A stretch of DNA of 6,871 bases from Actinomycetota bacterium. GTDB lineage: Bacteria; Actinomycetota; Geothermincolia; Geothermincolales; RBG-13-55-18. The DNA is taken from contig JAPWVA010000063.1 of the NCBI GenBank assembly GCA_028275245.1, forward strand, positions 1 to 6,871, given 5' to 3'. Positions 1 through 5,458 of this stretch are shown piece by piece (the stretch's first letter is position 1; each line of letters begins with the position of its first letter). Both the position numbers and the translations under genes were made by a program. The notes under the pieces were generated by a model. The model was not told the DNA's origin. It worked only from the letters and a program-made list of their open reading frames with translations, and did no database searches.

Positions 1-209
1 CTACCGGTGGTGCCGGCGCCGAGGACCTCCACCCTGGAGGGAAGCTGTTCTCCCAGCTCCCTCAGACCTTCCTGGACGGCCCGGATGGGTTGCCCGCGGG
101 TACGGCGGTAAACGGAGGCCAGCACCTCCCCGGATTCGTCCAGGAAGACCAGGTTAGTGCTGACCGAACCCACGTCCACGCCCAGGTAACCACTGGCTTC
201 TTCCCGCAT
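1..209 (-). CDS. CoA-enzyme activase (BadF/BadG/BcrA/HgdC ATPase family), N-terminal part only
   Basis: Partial gene whose ATG lies at 209-207 and which runs off the left edge after 69 codons. It is preceded by GGGGTGA, 5 nt from the ATG. The visible protein has the ASKHA (actin/Hsp70-like) phosphate-1 loop GVDVGSVSTNLV at residues 10-21, a beta-hairpin (VFLDESGEVLASVYRRT, 21-37), and the start of a second motif, LGAGTTG, at 63-69, where the family usually reads TGSGR or similar. Family members are ATPases, usually with a 4Fe-4S cluster at the dimer interface, that transfer an electron to 2-hydroxyacyl-CoA dehydratases or benzoyl-CoA reductases; many are longer stand-alone activase-related proteins of unknown partner. 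The cluster-binding cysteines lie outside the window, so neither the partner nor full-length integrity can be judged. It sits downstream of dnaB on the same strand but has its own promoter-like sequence. Family membership is fairly secure; the substrate is unknown. Confidence 0.75.
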   Translation of the reverse strand, partial: MREEASGYLGVDVGSVSTNLVFLDESGEVLASVYRRTRGQPIRAVQEGLRELGEQLPSRVEVLGAGTTG

Positions 210-246
210 GTTATCACCCCATCCAAGATCACGATGAAACATCTCT

Positions 247-275
247 AATATAGATTCGGGGATCCGGCAAGGCAA
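247..275 (-). promoter_or_regulatory. Sigma-70-type promoter for the activase gene
   Basis: Read on the minus strand, TTGCCT (275-270) is followed after 17 nt by TATATT (252-247). This predicts a start near 240 and a 31-nt leader before the activase ATG at 209. The spacing is ideal; the -35 box matches the consensus at 4 of 6 positions. Prediction from sequence only. Confidence 0.45.
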
Positions 276-312
276 CCGGCCGGAGGCGTGCCCGGTGACT
301 TGGCTAGAGAGA

Positions 313-339
313 GCCGCGAGGAACCCCAACCCTCGTGGC
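313..339 (-). terminator. Possible terminator hairpin at the end of the rpsF-dnaB operon
   Basis: Eleven nt beyond the dnaB stop codon, the minus-strand transcript can fold GCCACGAGG (339-331) with CCTCGCGGC (321-313). This gives eight pairs and one A-C mismatch, with a 9-nt loop. The tail is TCTCTCTAG, pyrimidine-rich but not a clean U-run, so termination may be weak. It would separate dnaB from the activase gene. Confidence 0.4.
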
Positions 340-349
340 CCCAGCGCCC

Positions 350-1699
350 TCAGGCTTTCCTGGTGGAGAGGTTGAAGAAGCGGGCGTATTGATCCTGGAA
401 GGAAAGGGTGATGCTGTCTGTGGGGCCATTGCGGTTCTTGGCCACGATTATGTCGGCCTTTCCCTTGCTCTCCTCATCCCCCCGGTTGTAGGCGCTCTCC
501 CGGTGGATAAAGATGATCATGTCGGCATCCTGCTCGATGGCCCCCGACTCCCGGAGGTCAGATAGGATGGGCTTCCTGTTGTGCCTTTCCGGGTCCCGGG
601 TAAGTTGGGAGACCGCGATCACCGGGATGTCGAAGTCACGGCCCAGGATCTTGAGGCCCCTGGATATGGCCGCTATCTCCTGGGCCCGGGTCTCCAGGCG
701 CCGGTCCGAGCGCATGAGCTGCAGGTAGTCCACGATGACCAGGCCTATGTCGTGAAGGGCCTTCAGCCTCCTGACCTTGGAACGGAGCTCCATGATGCCC
801 ATATCTGCCGTGTCATCGATGAATATTTGGGCCGAGGTGAGTTCCCCCGCCGCTTCCGAGAGCCTCTGCCAGGCCTCATCATCCAGGTCCCCCGTCTTGA
901 GGCGCTGCCCGTTGATGCGGGCCCTGGAGCAAAGCAGGCGCTTGGTCACTTCCTGAGCGCTCATCTCCAGGCTGAAGATGGCCACCGGCACCCCCTCCTC
1001 CACCGCCACGTAGTCGGCGATGTTCAGGGCCAGGGAGGTCTTGCCCATGGAGGGACGGGCGGCGATGACGATGAGGTCGGAGGGTTGCATGCCCACAATG
1101 AGCCTATCCAGGTCCACGAAGCCGGTCTTGAGCCCGGTATCGGCCTGGCCCGTGGCTATCCTTTCCAGGTCCTCGAACGCCCTCTCCATGAGTTCTTCGA
1201 TGGGCTTTACCCTTTCCCTCCGCTTTCGCTGGGCCACGGAATAGATGAGGTCCTCCGCCTCGTCCAGGGCGGCGTCGAGGTCATCGGGAGCCTCGAAACC
1301 CCTTTTCATCACCCTGGCCGCCGCGTCGATGAGTCGGCGGTATGTGGCGAGACGGGCCACGATCTCGGCGTAGTGGCGGGCATTGGCGGGAGTGGGTACC
1401 GTGGTGGCCAGCTGCACGATGTAGGGCCTGTCACCGGCCTTTTCCAGCAACCCCTTTGCCCTCAGGCGCTCGGAGACGGTGAGGGGGTCCACCGGTTCCC
1501 CCCCGGCGTATAGCTCCAGAGCTGTCCTGTAGATTATGGCGTTGGCCTCCTTGTAGAAGTCGTCCGGCTTGAGGATGTCGGAGACCTCCATCAACGCCTC
1601 CTGCGAGAGGAGCAGGGAACCGATGACCGATTCCTCCGCCTCCAGGCTATGCGGGGGAAGCCGGTCGAAGGTGGAAATGGACGGAGAACCTTCTTTCAT
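350..1699 (-). CDS. dnaB: Replicative DNA helicase DnaB
   Basis: Hexameric 5'-3' helicase that unwinds DNA at the replication fork and recruits DnaG primase. The protein is 449 residues, normal for the family. The N-terminal helical primase-binding domain starts with DRLPPHSLEAEESVIGSLLL (12-31). A linker follows, then the RecA-like motor: Walker A ARPSMGKT (214-221), the FSLEMS motif with catalytic Glu245, Walker B IVDYLQL with Asp324, SQLTR with Gln365, and near the C-terminus KNRNGP (421-426), whose Lys421 and Arg423 correspond to the inter-subunit arginine-finger region. P-loop and Walker B regions are uninterrupted, so no intein is present, although these are common intein sites in dnaB. 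The ATG at 1699 has AAAGG about 8 nt upstream. It is the last gene of the rpsF-ssb-rpsR-rplI-dnaB operon, 45 nt after rplI. Confidence 0.97.
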   Translation of the reverse strand: MKEGSPSISTFDRLPPHSLEAEESVIGSLLLSQEALMEVSDILKPDDFYKEANAIIYRTALELYAGGEPVDPLTVSERLRAKGLLEKAGDRPYIVQLATTVPTPANARHYAEIVARLATYRRLIDAAARVMKRGFEAPDDLDAALDEAEDLIYSVAQRKRRERVKPIEELMERAFEDLERIATGQADTGLKTGFVDLDRLIVGMQPSDLIVIAARPSMGKTSLALNIADYVAVEEGVPVAIFSLEMSAQEVTKRLLCSRARINGQRLKTGDLDDEAWQRLSEAAGELTSAQIFIDDTADMGIMELRSKVRRLKALHDIGLVIVDYLQLMRSDRRLETRAQEIAAISRGLKILGRDFDIPVIAVSQLTRDPERHNRKPILSDLRESGAIEQDADMIIFIHRESAYNRGDEESKGKADIIVAKNRNGPTDSITLSFQDQYARFFNLSTRKA

Positions 1700-1717
1700 C
1701 TTGCCCGCCTTTCCCGC

Positions 1718-1736
1718 GGGAGTGGGTGGGGGTGGG
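1718..1736 (+). other. G-quadruplex motif in the rplI-dnaB spacer
   Basis: Four G-runs (GGG, GGG, GGGGG, GGG) separated by AGT, T and T lie within 19 nt on the plus strand, the template strand of the operon. They fill most of the 45-nt gap between rplI and dnaB. The mRNA carries the C-rich complement and so could not form the quadruplex itself. The motif is visible; any effect is inference. Confidence 0.45.
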
Positions 1737-1744
1737 TGGCAGAC

Positions 1745-2191
1745 TCACTCGGGAACGACCTTAACGTGTATCACCGCCTCCACCTGGGGATGTAACTTCA
1801 AGTGGGCCTCGTGGAAGCCCAGGGTCTTGATGGGCTCCTCCAGGTGGATCTTCTTGCGGTCCACCTCGATGTCCATCTCCCGGCGGATGAGCTCGGCTAT
1901 GTCCTTGGGGGTTATGGTGCCGAAAAGCTTGCCCTCCTCCCCCGCTTTGGCCCCGATCTCGAAGGTCCTGCCGGAGATGGCCTGGGCAACCTCCTCGGCC
2001 TTACGGAGCTCCCGCTCCGCCTTGGCCATCTTCTCCCGAGCTATCTGCTGGGCCTCCCGCGCCCTTCCCTTGGTATACTTCACCGCCAGACCCTTGGGGA
2101 TGAGGTAGTTGTTGGCGTAACCGTCCTTCACCTCCACCGTGTCACCACGGGAGCCGAGCCCCTTCACGTCGGCGACCAGGATAACCTTCAA
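1745..2191 (-). CDS. rplI: 50S ribosomal protein L9
   Basis: Large-subunit protein that binds 23S rRNA through its N-terminal domain; a long helix links to a C-terminal domain extending from the ribosome. The start chosen is TTG at 2191, giving MKVILVADVKGLG and 148 residues: AGGAGG (2203-2198) lies 6 nt upstream, and the family usually begins M-K-V-I-L. A TTG two codons earlier (2197) abuts the SD with no spacing and is unlikely. The N-terminal signature GDTVEVKDGYANNYLIPKGLA occupies 16-36. A charged helix rich in Arg, Lys and Glu follows at about 41-70. The C-terminal domain covers about 75-148 and includes KLFGTIT. The gene lies 54 nt after rpsR. Confidence 0.96.
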   Translation of the reverse strand: MKVILVADVKGLGSRGDTVEVKDGYANNYLIPKGLAVKYTKGRAREAQQIAREKMAKAERELRKAEEVAQAISGRTFEIGAKAGEEGKLFGTITPKDIAELIRREMDIEVDRKKIHLEEPIKTLGFHEAHLKLHPQVEAVIHVKVVPE

Positions 2192-2245
2192 GGCCAACCT
2201 CCTTCTCCCATGTCCCGGGGAGGCCCGGGAAACGGCGCATCTCCG

Positions 2246-2506
2246 CTACTTTATCTCACCCTGCCTCGAGGTGTAGGGTATCAGGGCCATCTCCCTGGCG
2301 TTCTTTATGGCCTTGGAAAGCTTCTTCTGGTGCTGGGCGCAGTTTCCCGTCACCCTGCGCGGCCTTATCTTTCCCTTCTCGGAGAGGAACCTCTTGAGGA
2401 GCTCGACGTCCTTGTAGTCGATGTCCTCCATCTTCTCCGCGCAGAAGTAACAGACCTTCTTCTTCGGCTTCTTCCCGTAGGTTTCCTTGACCGCCACCTT
2501 CACCAC
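2246..2506 (-). CDS. rpsR: 30S ribosomal protein S18, zinc-ribbon (C+) form
   Basis: Small-subunit protein that forms a heterodimer with S6 on the central domain of 16S rRNA. The protein is 86 residues with the typical core IDYKDVELLKRFLSEKGKI (29-47) and C-terminal AIKNAREMALIPY (66-78). Cys19, Cys22, Cys56 and His59 (CYFC, then NCAQH) form a CxxC...CxxH set, as in the zinc-binding version of S18; many homologues, such as that of Bacillus, have lost these residues. The start is uncertain: GTG occurs at 2506, 2503 and 2497 in frame. GGGAAG directly abuts the first, while AAGG sits better for the third, which would give MAVKETYG. An in-frame TGA at 2536-2534, with no start codon between it and 2506, excludes earlier starts. 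Confidence 0.95.
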   Translation of the reverse strand: MVKVAVKETYGKKPKKKVCYFCAEKMEDIDYKDVELLKRFLSEKGKIRPRRVTGNCAQHQKKLSKAIKNAREMALIPYTSRQGEIK

Positions 2507-2612
2507 CTTCCCGGTATCGACGTTGGCATCAAATCACGACCCGCCAACCCGGCAGGGTTTCTCAGCGTACTTCCTGTCCCCGTGTGACCTAGCGGGGGGA
2601 TCCGCGCCGTCC

Positions 2613-3047
2613 TCAGAAGCTCACTTCCTCGTGGAAATCGGCTCCTACTTCCAGGTCCTCGGCCAGGTCTGCGTCATCGTAACCCTCCGGGGGGGCGCCG
2701 TAGATATCCTCATCCCTGCGGTCCGGCCTACCAAGGAATACCACTCGGTCCGCCACGATTTCCACCGTGTTCCTACGCTGTCCATCGGGGGTTTCCCAGG
2801 ACCTGCTCTGGAGCCGCCCCGTGACCGCCACCTGCCTGCCTTTGGTGAGATATTCGGCGCACTTCTCTGCCTGGTTCCTCCACACCACCACGTTGAAGAA
2901 ATCGGTTTCCACCTCGCCCTGCTGGTTGGCGAAGTTCCGGCTCACGGCCAGCCTCAGGGTGCACACCGGCACCCCACTGGGGGTGTACCTCAAGTCAGGG
3001 TCCCGGGCCAAGTTTCCTATGAGGACCACGCTGTTCAGTCCAGCCAT
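2613..3047 (-). CDS. ssb: Single-stranded DNA-binding protein
   Basis: Protects single-stranded DNA in replication, recombination and repair, and recruits partner enzymes through its C-terminal tip. The protein is 144 residues with one OB-fold: LNSVVLIGNLARDPDLRYT (4-22), the DNA-contact strand TDFFNVVVWRNQAE (48-61), VTGRLQSRSW (75-84) and TVEIVADRVVFLG (94-106). A short acidic linker (111-137) leads to the tip EEVSF. The usual tip is DDDIPF or similar, so here the penultimate Pro is replaced by Ser; the acidic-hydrophobic-Phe pattern is otherwise kept. The linker is short for the family. ATG at 3047 follows GAGGAGG with 5-nt spacing. A 109-nt spacer separates it from rpsF and 106 nt from rpsR. 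Confidence 0.96.
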   Translation of the reverse strand: MAGLNSVVLIGNLARDPDLRYTPSGVPVCTLRLAVSRNFANQQGEVETDFFNVVVWRNQAEKCAEYLTKGRQVAVTGRLQSRSWETPDGQRRNTVEIVADRVVFLGRPDRRDEDIYGAPPEGYDDADLAEDLEVGADFHEEVSF

Positions 3048-3114
3048 CTCGACCTCCTCGCCGCGAGTGCCCTATCCTCCGGGACCATTGTAAGAGGGGC
3101 CGATGACACGTGAA

Positions 3115-3146
3115 AGCGGGAATGGGGATCCCCGGCTGGCCCCGCT
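3115..3146 (-). other. Inverted repeat in the rpsF-ssb spacer
   Basis: AGCGGG (3115-3120) and CCCGCT (3141-3146) are perfect complements and enclose the palindrome GGGGATCCCC (3124-3133). In the minus-strand mRNA the hairpin is followed only by TTC, so it is not a convincing terminator. It could be a processing or stabilising stem between rpsF and ssb. Confidence 0.25.
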
Positions 3147-3156
3147 GACAGTCGCG

Positions 3157-3453
3157 CTATCTCTTCCTGTGATCGGTTCGGAGGATCTTGAAGCGCAGGA
3201 AGCCATCGGTGATCTTGAGGACCCGGTCGATCTCGTTCACCAGGGCCTCGTCGCCGCTGAAGTCCATGACCACGTAGTACCCCTCGGTCTCCCTCTTGAT
3301 GGGATAGCCGAGCTTCCTCTTGCCCCAGATGTCGACCTTCTTGAGCTCGCCTCCCTTTTCCTGGATTATCTTGAGAACCCTTTCCTTGAGGGCCTCTTGC
3401 TGCTCCGGTTGCAGGGTCGGCCGGGTGATGTACATGAGCTCATAGTCCCGCAT
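3157..3453 (-). CDS. rpsF: 30S ribosomal protein S6
   Basis: Small-subunit protein that pairs with S18 on the 16S central domain. The start chosen is ATG at 3453, giving MRDYELMYITRP, the normal family N-terminus, and 98 residues. GAAGGAGG lies 5 nt upstream of this ATG. An upstream in-frame TTG (3474) would add seven residues across the SD and is rejected. The ferredoxin-like fold is evident: strand YELMYITRP (4-12), helix EQQEALKERVLKIIQEKG (18-35), the strand pair KKVDIWGKRKLGYPIKRETEGYYVVMDF (38-65), helix LVNEIDRVLKI (71-81) and final strand FLRFKILR (85-92). It is first in the operon, behind an extended -10 promoter and a structured leader. Confidence 0.96.
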   Translation of the reverse strand: MRDYELMYITRPTLQPEQQEALKERVLKIIQEKGGELKKVDIWGKRKLGYPIKRETEGYYVVMDFSGDEALVNEIDRVLKITDGFLRFKILRTDHRKR

Positions 3454-3476
3454 CGTCGCCTCCTTCGGTCTCAACG

Positions 3477-3498
3477 GACGCCGGCCGTCGCCGGCGTC
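3477..3498 (-). promoter_or_regulatory. Leader hairpin of rpsF, possible S6:S18 autoregulatory element
   Basis: In the rpsF leader, GACGCCGGC (3498-3490) and GCCGGCGTC (3485-3477) form a perfect 9-bp stem with a GACG loop, ending about 24 nt before the rpsF ATG. The 3' side runs into CCG (3477-3475), followed by TGAG (3473-3470), which can pair with CTCA (3507-3504) as an outer stem. S6:S18 dimers are known to repress this operon in diverse bacteria through a leader RNA with a CCG trinucleotide beside a hairpin. The hairpin is directly visible; its identity as that motif is inference. Confidence 0.45.
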
Positions 3499-3521
3499 AG
3501 GAGTGAGCGAGTCGGTGAATG

Positions 3522-3530
3522 ATTATAGCA
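3522..3530 (-). promoter_or_regulatory. Extended -10 promoter of the rpsF-ssb-rpsR-rplI-dnaB operon
   Basis: The minus strand reads TGCTATAAT (3530-3522): a perfect -10 hexamer with the TGn extension. The sequence 17 nt upstream (GTGGCG, 3550-3545) is a poor -35 box, consistent with an extended -10 promoter that may use an activator. The predicted start is near 3515, giving a leader of about 62 nt. Confidence 0.7.
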
Positions 3531-3560
3531 TACCCAGTGCCGGGCGCCACCACTCCCCGA

Positions 3561-3590
3561 CACAGCATCACACAGCATCGATACAGCACC
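3561..3590 (-). repeat. Three tandem 10-bp repeats upstream of the rpsF promoter
   Basis: The plus strand reads CACAGCATCA, CACAGCATCG and ATACAGCACC in direct succession, each one helical turn long. On the rpsF strand the unit is about NGATGCTGTG. They lie roughly 46 to 75 bp upstream of the predicted rpsF start, where an activator could bind, and also within the divergent comFB-side upstream region. No known regulator site was recognised. Confidence 0.5.
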
Positions 3591-3624
3591 GACATCTTCG
3601 GAAGGGGATGGGCTCCGTGGCGCG

Positions 3625-3652
3625 TTGGCCGTGCAGGGTTGTAGGATAGATA
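3625..3652 (+). promoter_or_regulatory. Weak promoter candidate for the comFB-nfi unit
   Basis: TTGGCC (3625-3630) and TAGATA (3647-3652), separated by 16 nt, are the best promoter-like pair found before the GTG at 3683. The match is modest, and TAGGAT (3642-3647) is another possible -10. The unit must start somewhere in 3595-3660 because the upstream gene is divergent. Confidence 0.25.
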
Positions 3653-3682
3653 GGGGCCGCGGGATGAAGGAGGAGGTGCGAG

Positions 3683-3958
3683 GTGCTGATCAAGAACTAC
3701 ATGGAGGAAGCGGTGCAGAACACCATGGAGGAGATCCTTGCCCGCCGGGAGGACGTCTGCAAGTGCGAGAGATGTCTTATGGACATAAAGGCGCTGGCCC
3801 TGAACCATCTGCCCCCCAAGTATGTGGTCACCAGGAAAGGTTATGTCTACACCAAGGTGAACGAGCTGGTGAACCAGTTCAAGGCGGATATCACGGTGGC
3901 GGTCACCAAGGCCCTCCAGGTGGTCAGGGATAACCCCCGCCACGACGAAGAAGGATGA
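3683..3958 (+). CDS. comFB: ComFB-family protein (late competence/c-di-nucleotide-binding type)
   Basis: Small soluble protein of 91 residues matching the ComFB family by its consecutive landmarks: KNYMEEAVQNTMEEIL (4-19), CKCERCLMDIKALALNHLPPKYVVT (26-50), the YVYTKVNELVNQFKADIT stretch (54-71), and the terminal NPRH (84-87). Cys26, Cys28 and Cys31 form a CxCxxC cluster typical of the family and possibly metal-binding. Bacillus ComFB is encoded in the competence operon comF but has no settled biochemical role there; cyanobacterial relatives are reported to bind cyclic dinucleotides. GTG start with AGGAGG (3671-3676) 6 nt upstream. Its stop overlaps the nfi ATG (ATGA), so the two are probably translationally coupled. 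No comFA or comFC is visible here, so a competence role is not supported by context. Confidence 0.85.
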   Translation: MLIKNYMEEAVQNTMEEILARREDVCKCERCLMDIKALALNHLPPKYVVTRKGYVYTKVNELVNQFKADITVAVTKALQVVRDNPRHDEEG

Positions 3959-4743
3959 CCCTCGAGGCCCAGGCCATGTCCGTCGAGACCTTTTCCCTGG
4001 ATCCGGAGGTTCCCGGACTTCCCATTCCCCGAGGAAGGGGTAAGACCCAGAGGAGCCGGGGTCCCCAACGGATGAGCGTGGCCCAGGCCAAGGCCCTGCA
4101 GGAAAGGCTCAAGTGCCGGGTCATCCAGGCCAGGGAATTTCCGCCGGAGGAGATAAGGCTGGTGGCCGGCACCGACATCTCCTACCTCGGGGATAGGAAG
4201 CTGTCCCTGGCGGCGGTGGTGGTCATGGAGTACCGCTCTTTGCGGGTAGTGGAGGAAAGGGTGGCTGCCAAGTCGGTGGATTTCCCCTACGTGCCGGGCC
4301 TGCTTTCCTTCCGGGAATTGCCTGCCCTACTGGAGGCACTGGGGGGACTGAGGTGCAGGCCCGACGTAATCATCGCCGATGGCCAGGGACTTGCCCACCC
4401 CCGTTTCTTCGGTTTGGCATGCCACCTAGGGGTGGTGACGGGCATACCGACCATAGGTTGCGCCAAGTCGAGGCTGGTGGGCGAGCACGGGGAGCCGGGG
4501 CCCGAGAAGGGGGACTGGACGCCTCTTCTTTACCAGGGCAGGACGGTGGGCGCCGTGCTCCGCACCCGCAAAGGGGTAAAACCCGTTTACGTGTCCGTGG
4601 GACACAAGACTGACCTCGAGTTCTGTATCCGGGTGGTCATGGACTGCCTCCGGGGCTTCCGGCTCCCGGAACCACAGCGGGAGGCCCACCGACTGGCCGA
4701 GGCCTGCAAGCGGAAAGCGGGCCCGGGAAGTGGGGTGGCGTAA
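3955..4743 (+). CDS. nfi: Endonuclease V (deoxyinosine 3' endonuclease)
   Basis: Repair nuclease that nicks DNA at the second phosphodiester bond 3' of hypoxanthine, a product of adenine deamination. Catalytic and binding residues all align with Thermotoga EndoV: Asp74 in AGTDISY, Tyr112 in the wedge motif PYVPGLL, Glu121 in SFRELP, Asp142 and His148 in DGQGLAHPR, and Lys171 in GCAKSRL; His217 lies in VSVGHKTD. The conserved C-terminal LPEPQREAH (237-245) is present. At 262 residues it is longer than the usual 220-230. The excess is an Arg- and Pro-rich N-terminal extension of about 40 residues if translation starts at 3955. Alternative ATGs at 3976 (M8, GAGG 8 nt upstream) and 4072 (M40) would shorten it; M40 gives a standard length but has a poor SD. 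The 3955 start is favoured only by the ATGA overlap with comFB. Confidence 0.93.
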   Translation: MTLEAQAMSVETFSLDPEVPGLPIPRGRGKTQRSRGPQRMSVAQAKALQERLKCRVIQAREFPPEEIRLVAGTDISYLGDRKLSLAAVVVMEYRSLRVVEERVAAKSVDFPYVPGLLSFRELPALLEALGGLRCRPDVIIADGQGLAHPRFFGLACHLGVVTGIPTIGCAKSRLVGEHGEPGPEKGDWTPLLYQGRTVGAVLRTRKGVKPVYVSVGHKTDLEFCIRVVMDCLRGFRLPEPQREAHRLAEACKRKAGPGSGVA

Positions 4744-4746
4744 GGG

Positions 4747-5319
4747 TCACCCGGCGTCCGTTTCGTTTGTGGGAGGGGATTTTATCACCCTGGCAGGTAT
4801 GCCTGCGGCCAGGCAGCCAGGTGGGATATCCTTGGTGACCAGGGAATGAGCGCCCACCACCGCATTGTCGCCTATCCTCACCTTGCCGATAACCGTGACC
4901 CCGGTGTATAGGATCACGTTGTCACCGATCTCCGGGTACCCTTCCTCCCCGAGGTTGAAGGGGGAGGCTCCCCTTCCCCCCAGGGTTACGTTGTGGAGTA
5001 TCCATACGTTCCTGCCGAGCTTGACGCCCCTGCCGATGGTCACCCCCGCCGTGTGCCAGATGTGGCAGCCTGGGCCTATCTCCGCGGCCGGGTCTATCTC
5101 CGCACCAGTCAGGAAGTAGTTTATGCGGCTGAGGATCTCGGGGATAAGCCTCATGCCCCTGCGGTGGAGGAAATGGTAGAACCTGTAAAAAAGGAGGGCT
5201 TGGACCCCCGGTTTCACCAAGAGTATTCGCAACGCCTCCGCCAGCGAGGGCTTACCCTTGAGGGTCCCCCTCTCGCTGAAGAGGATCTTCACGTCACCGA
5301 TGAGCCCTTCGTCCCTCAT
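4747..5319 (-). CDS. Serine O-acetyltransferase-like hexapeptide-repeat acetyltransferase (CysE family)
   Basis: Protein of 190 residues. The N-terminal helical part (1-70) holds ALLFYRFYHFLHRRG (41-55), typical of the short EpsC/SAT type. A left-handed beta-helix follows from about 72 to 178, with hexapeptide turns AEIGPG, VTIGRG, VKLGRN, PEIGDN, VRIGDN and the closing PPGCLAAGIPARVIK (166-180). CysE makes O-acetylserine for cysteine synthesis. The general base His is kept as His89. Two CysE active-site residues differ: the Asp before that His (E. coli Asp157) is Trp88, and the substrate-contact His (E. coli His193) is Tyr128. Some sugar O-acetyltransferases of capsule loci diverge from CysE at the same sites, so the acceptor may not be serine. 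No cysK is adjacent. The start codon ATG has only a weak upstream SD (GGGGTAGG). The stop is 3 nt from that of nfi. Confidence 0.8.
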   Translation of the reverse strand: MRDEGLIGDVKILFSERGTLKGKPSLAEALRILLVKPGVQALLFYRFYHFLHRRGMRLIPEILSRINYFLTGAEIDPAAEIGPGCHIWHTAGVTIGRGVKLGRNVWILHNVTLGGRGASPFNLGEEGYPEIGDNVILYTGVTVIGKVRIGDNAVVGAHSLVTKDIPPGCLAAGIPARVIKSPPTNETDAG

Positions 5320-5416
5320 CGCCTACCCCGTATCACCCGTATCCACTGCCCTTGGAGCCGCCCGCCACCTTCTGCACTTAAAGGGAACAGGACCCGCACT
5401 TCACCGAAACAGGATA

Positions 5417-5425
5417 TATATAACA
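5417..5425 (-). promoter_or_regulatory. Extended -10 promoter for the CysE-like gene
   Basis: The minus strand reads TGTTATATA (5425-5417), a TGn-extended -10 in the same style as the rpsF promoter. No good -35 box is seen. The predicted start near 5410 gives a leader of about 90 nt, which includes a 9-nt direct repeat (CCCGTATCA/CCCGTATCC on the plus strand, 5327-5344) just before the ATG. Confidence 0.45.
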
Positions 5426-5458
5426 CGGGAAGCACATAGAACACGGGATAACGCGGGA
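5422..5458 (-). repeat. Three direct repeats AAC(A/G)CGGGA over the CysE-like promoter
   Basis: On the plus strand AACACGGGA occurs at 5422-5430 and 5440-5448, and the variant AACGCGGGA at 5450-5458. On the gene strand the unit is TCCCG(T/C)GTT. The first copy overlaps the -10 extension and the others cover the -35 zone, as expected for an operator. No matching regulator is recognised. Confidence 0.45.

Noticed and set aside
581..1513. Long open frame on the plus strand opposite dnaB (310 codons).
   Set aside because: It lies antisense to a clearly functional dnaB, has a composition typical of a high-GC shadow frame, and shows no recognisable domain or SD.
1802..2587. Plus-strand open frame of 261 codons across rplI and rpsR.
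   Set aside because: It is antisense to two conserved ribosomal genes and their spacer, and its translation is Leu/Gly/Pro-rich without family features.
2507..2612. Hairpin AACCC/GGGTT in the ssb-rpsR spacer as a terminator.
   Set aside because: Only a 5-bp stem with no U-tract, inside a conserved operon; not supported as a terminator.
3475..3660. Possible oriC, since rpsF-rplI-dnaB often lies near the origin.
   Set aside because: No DnaA boxes of the TTATCCACA type and no AT-rich unwinding region are seen.
3497..3943. Minus-strand open frame of 148 codons across the divergent region and comFB.
   Set aside because: It is antisense to comFB and runs across the rpsF promoter; no SD and no recognisable motif.
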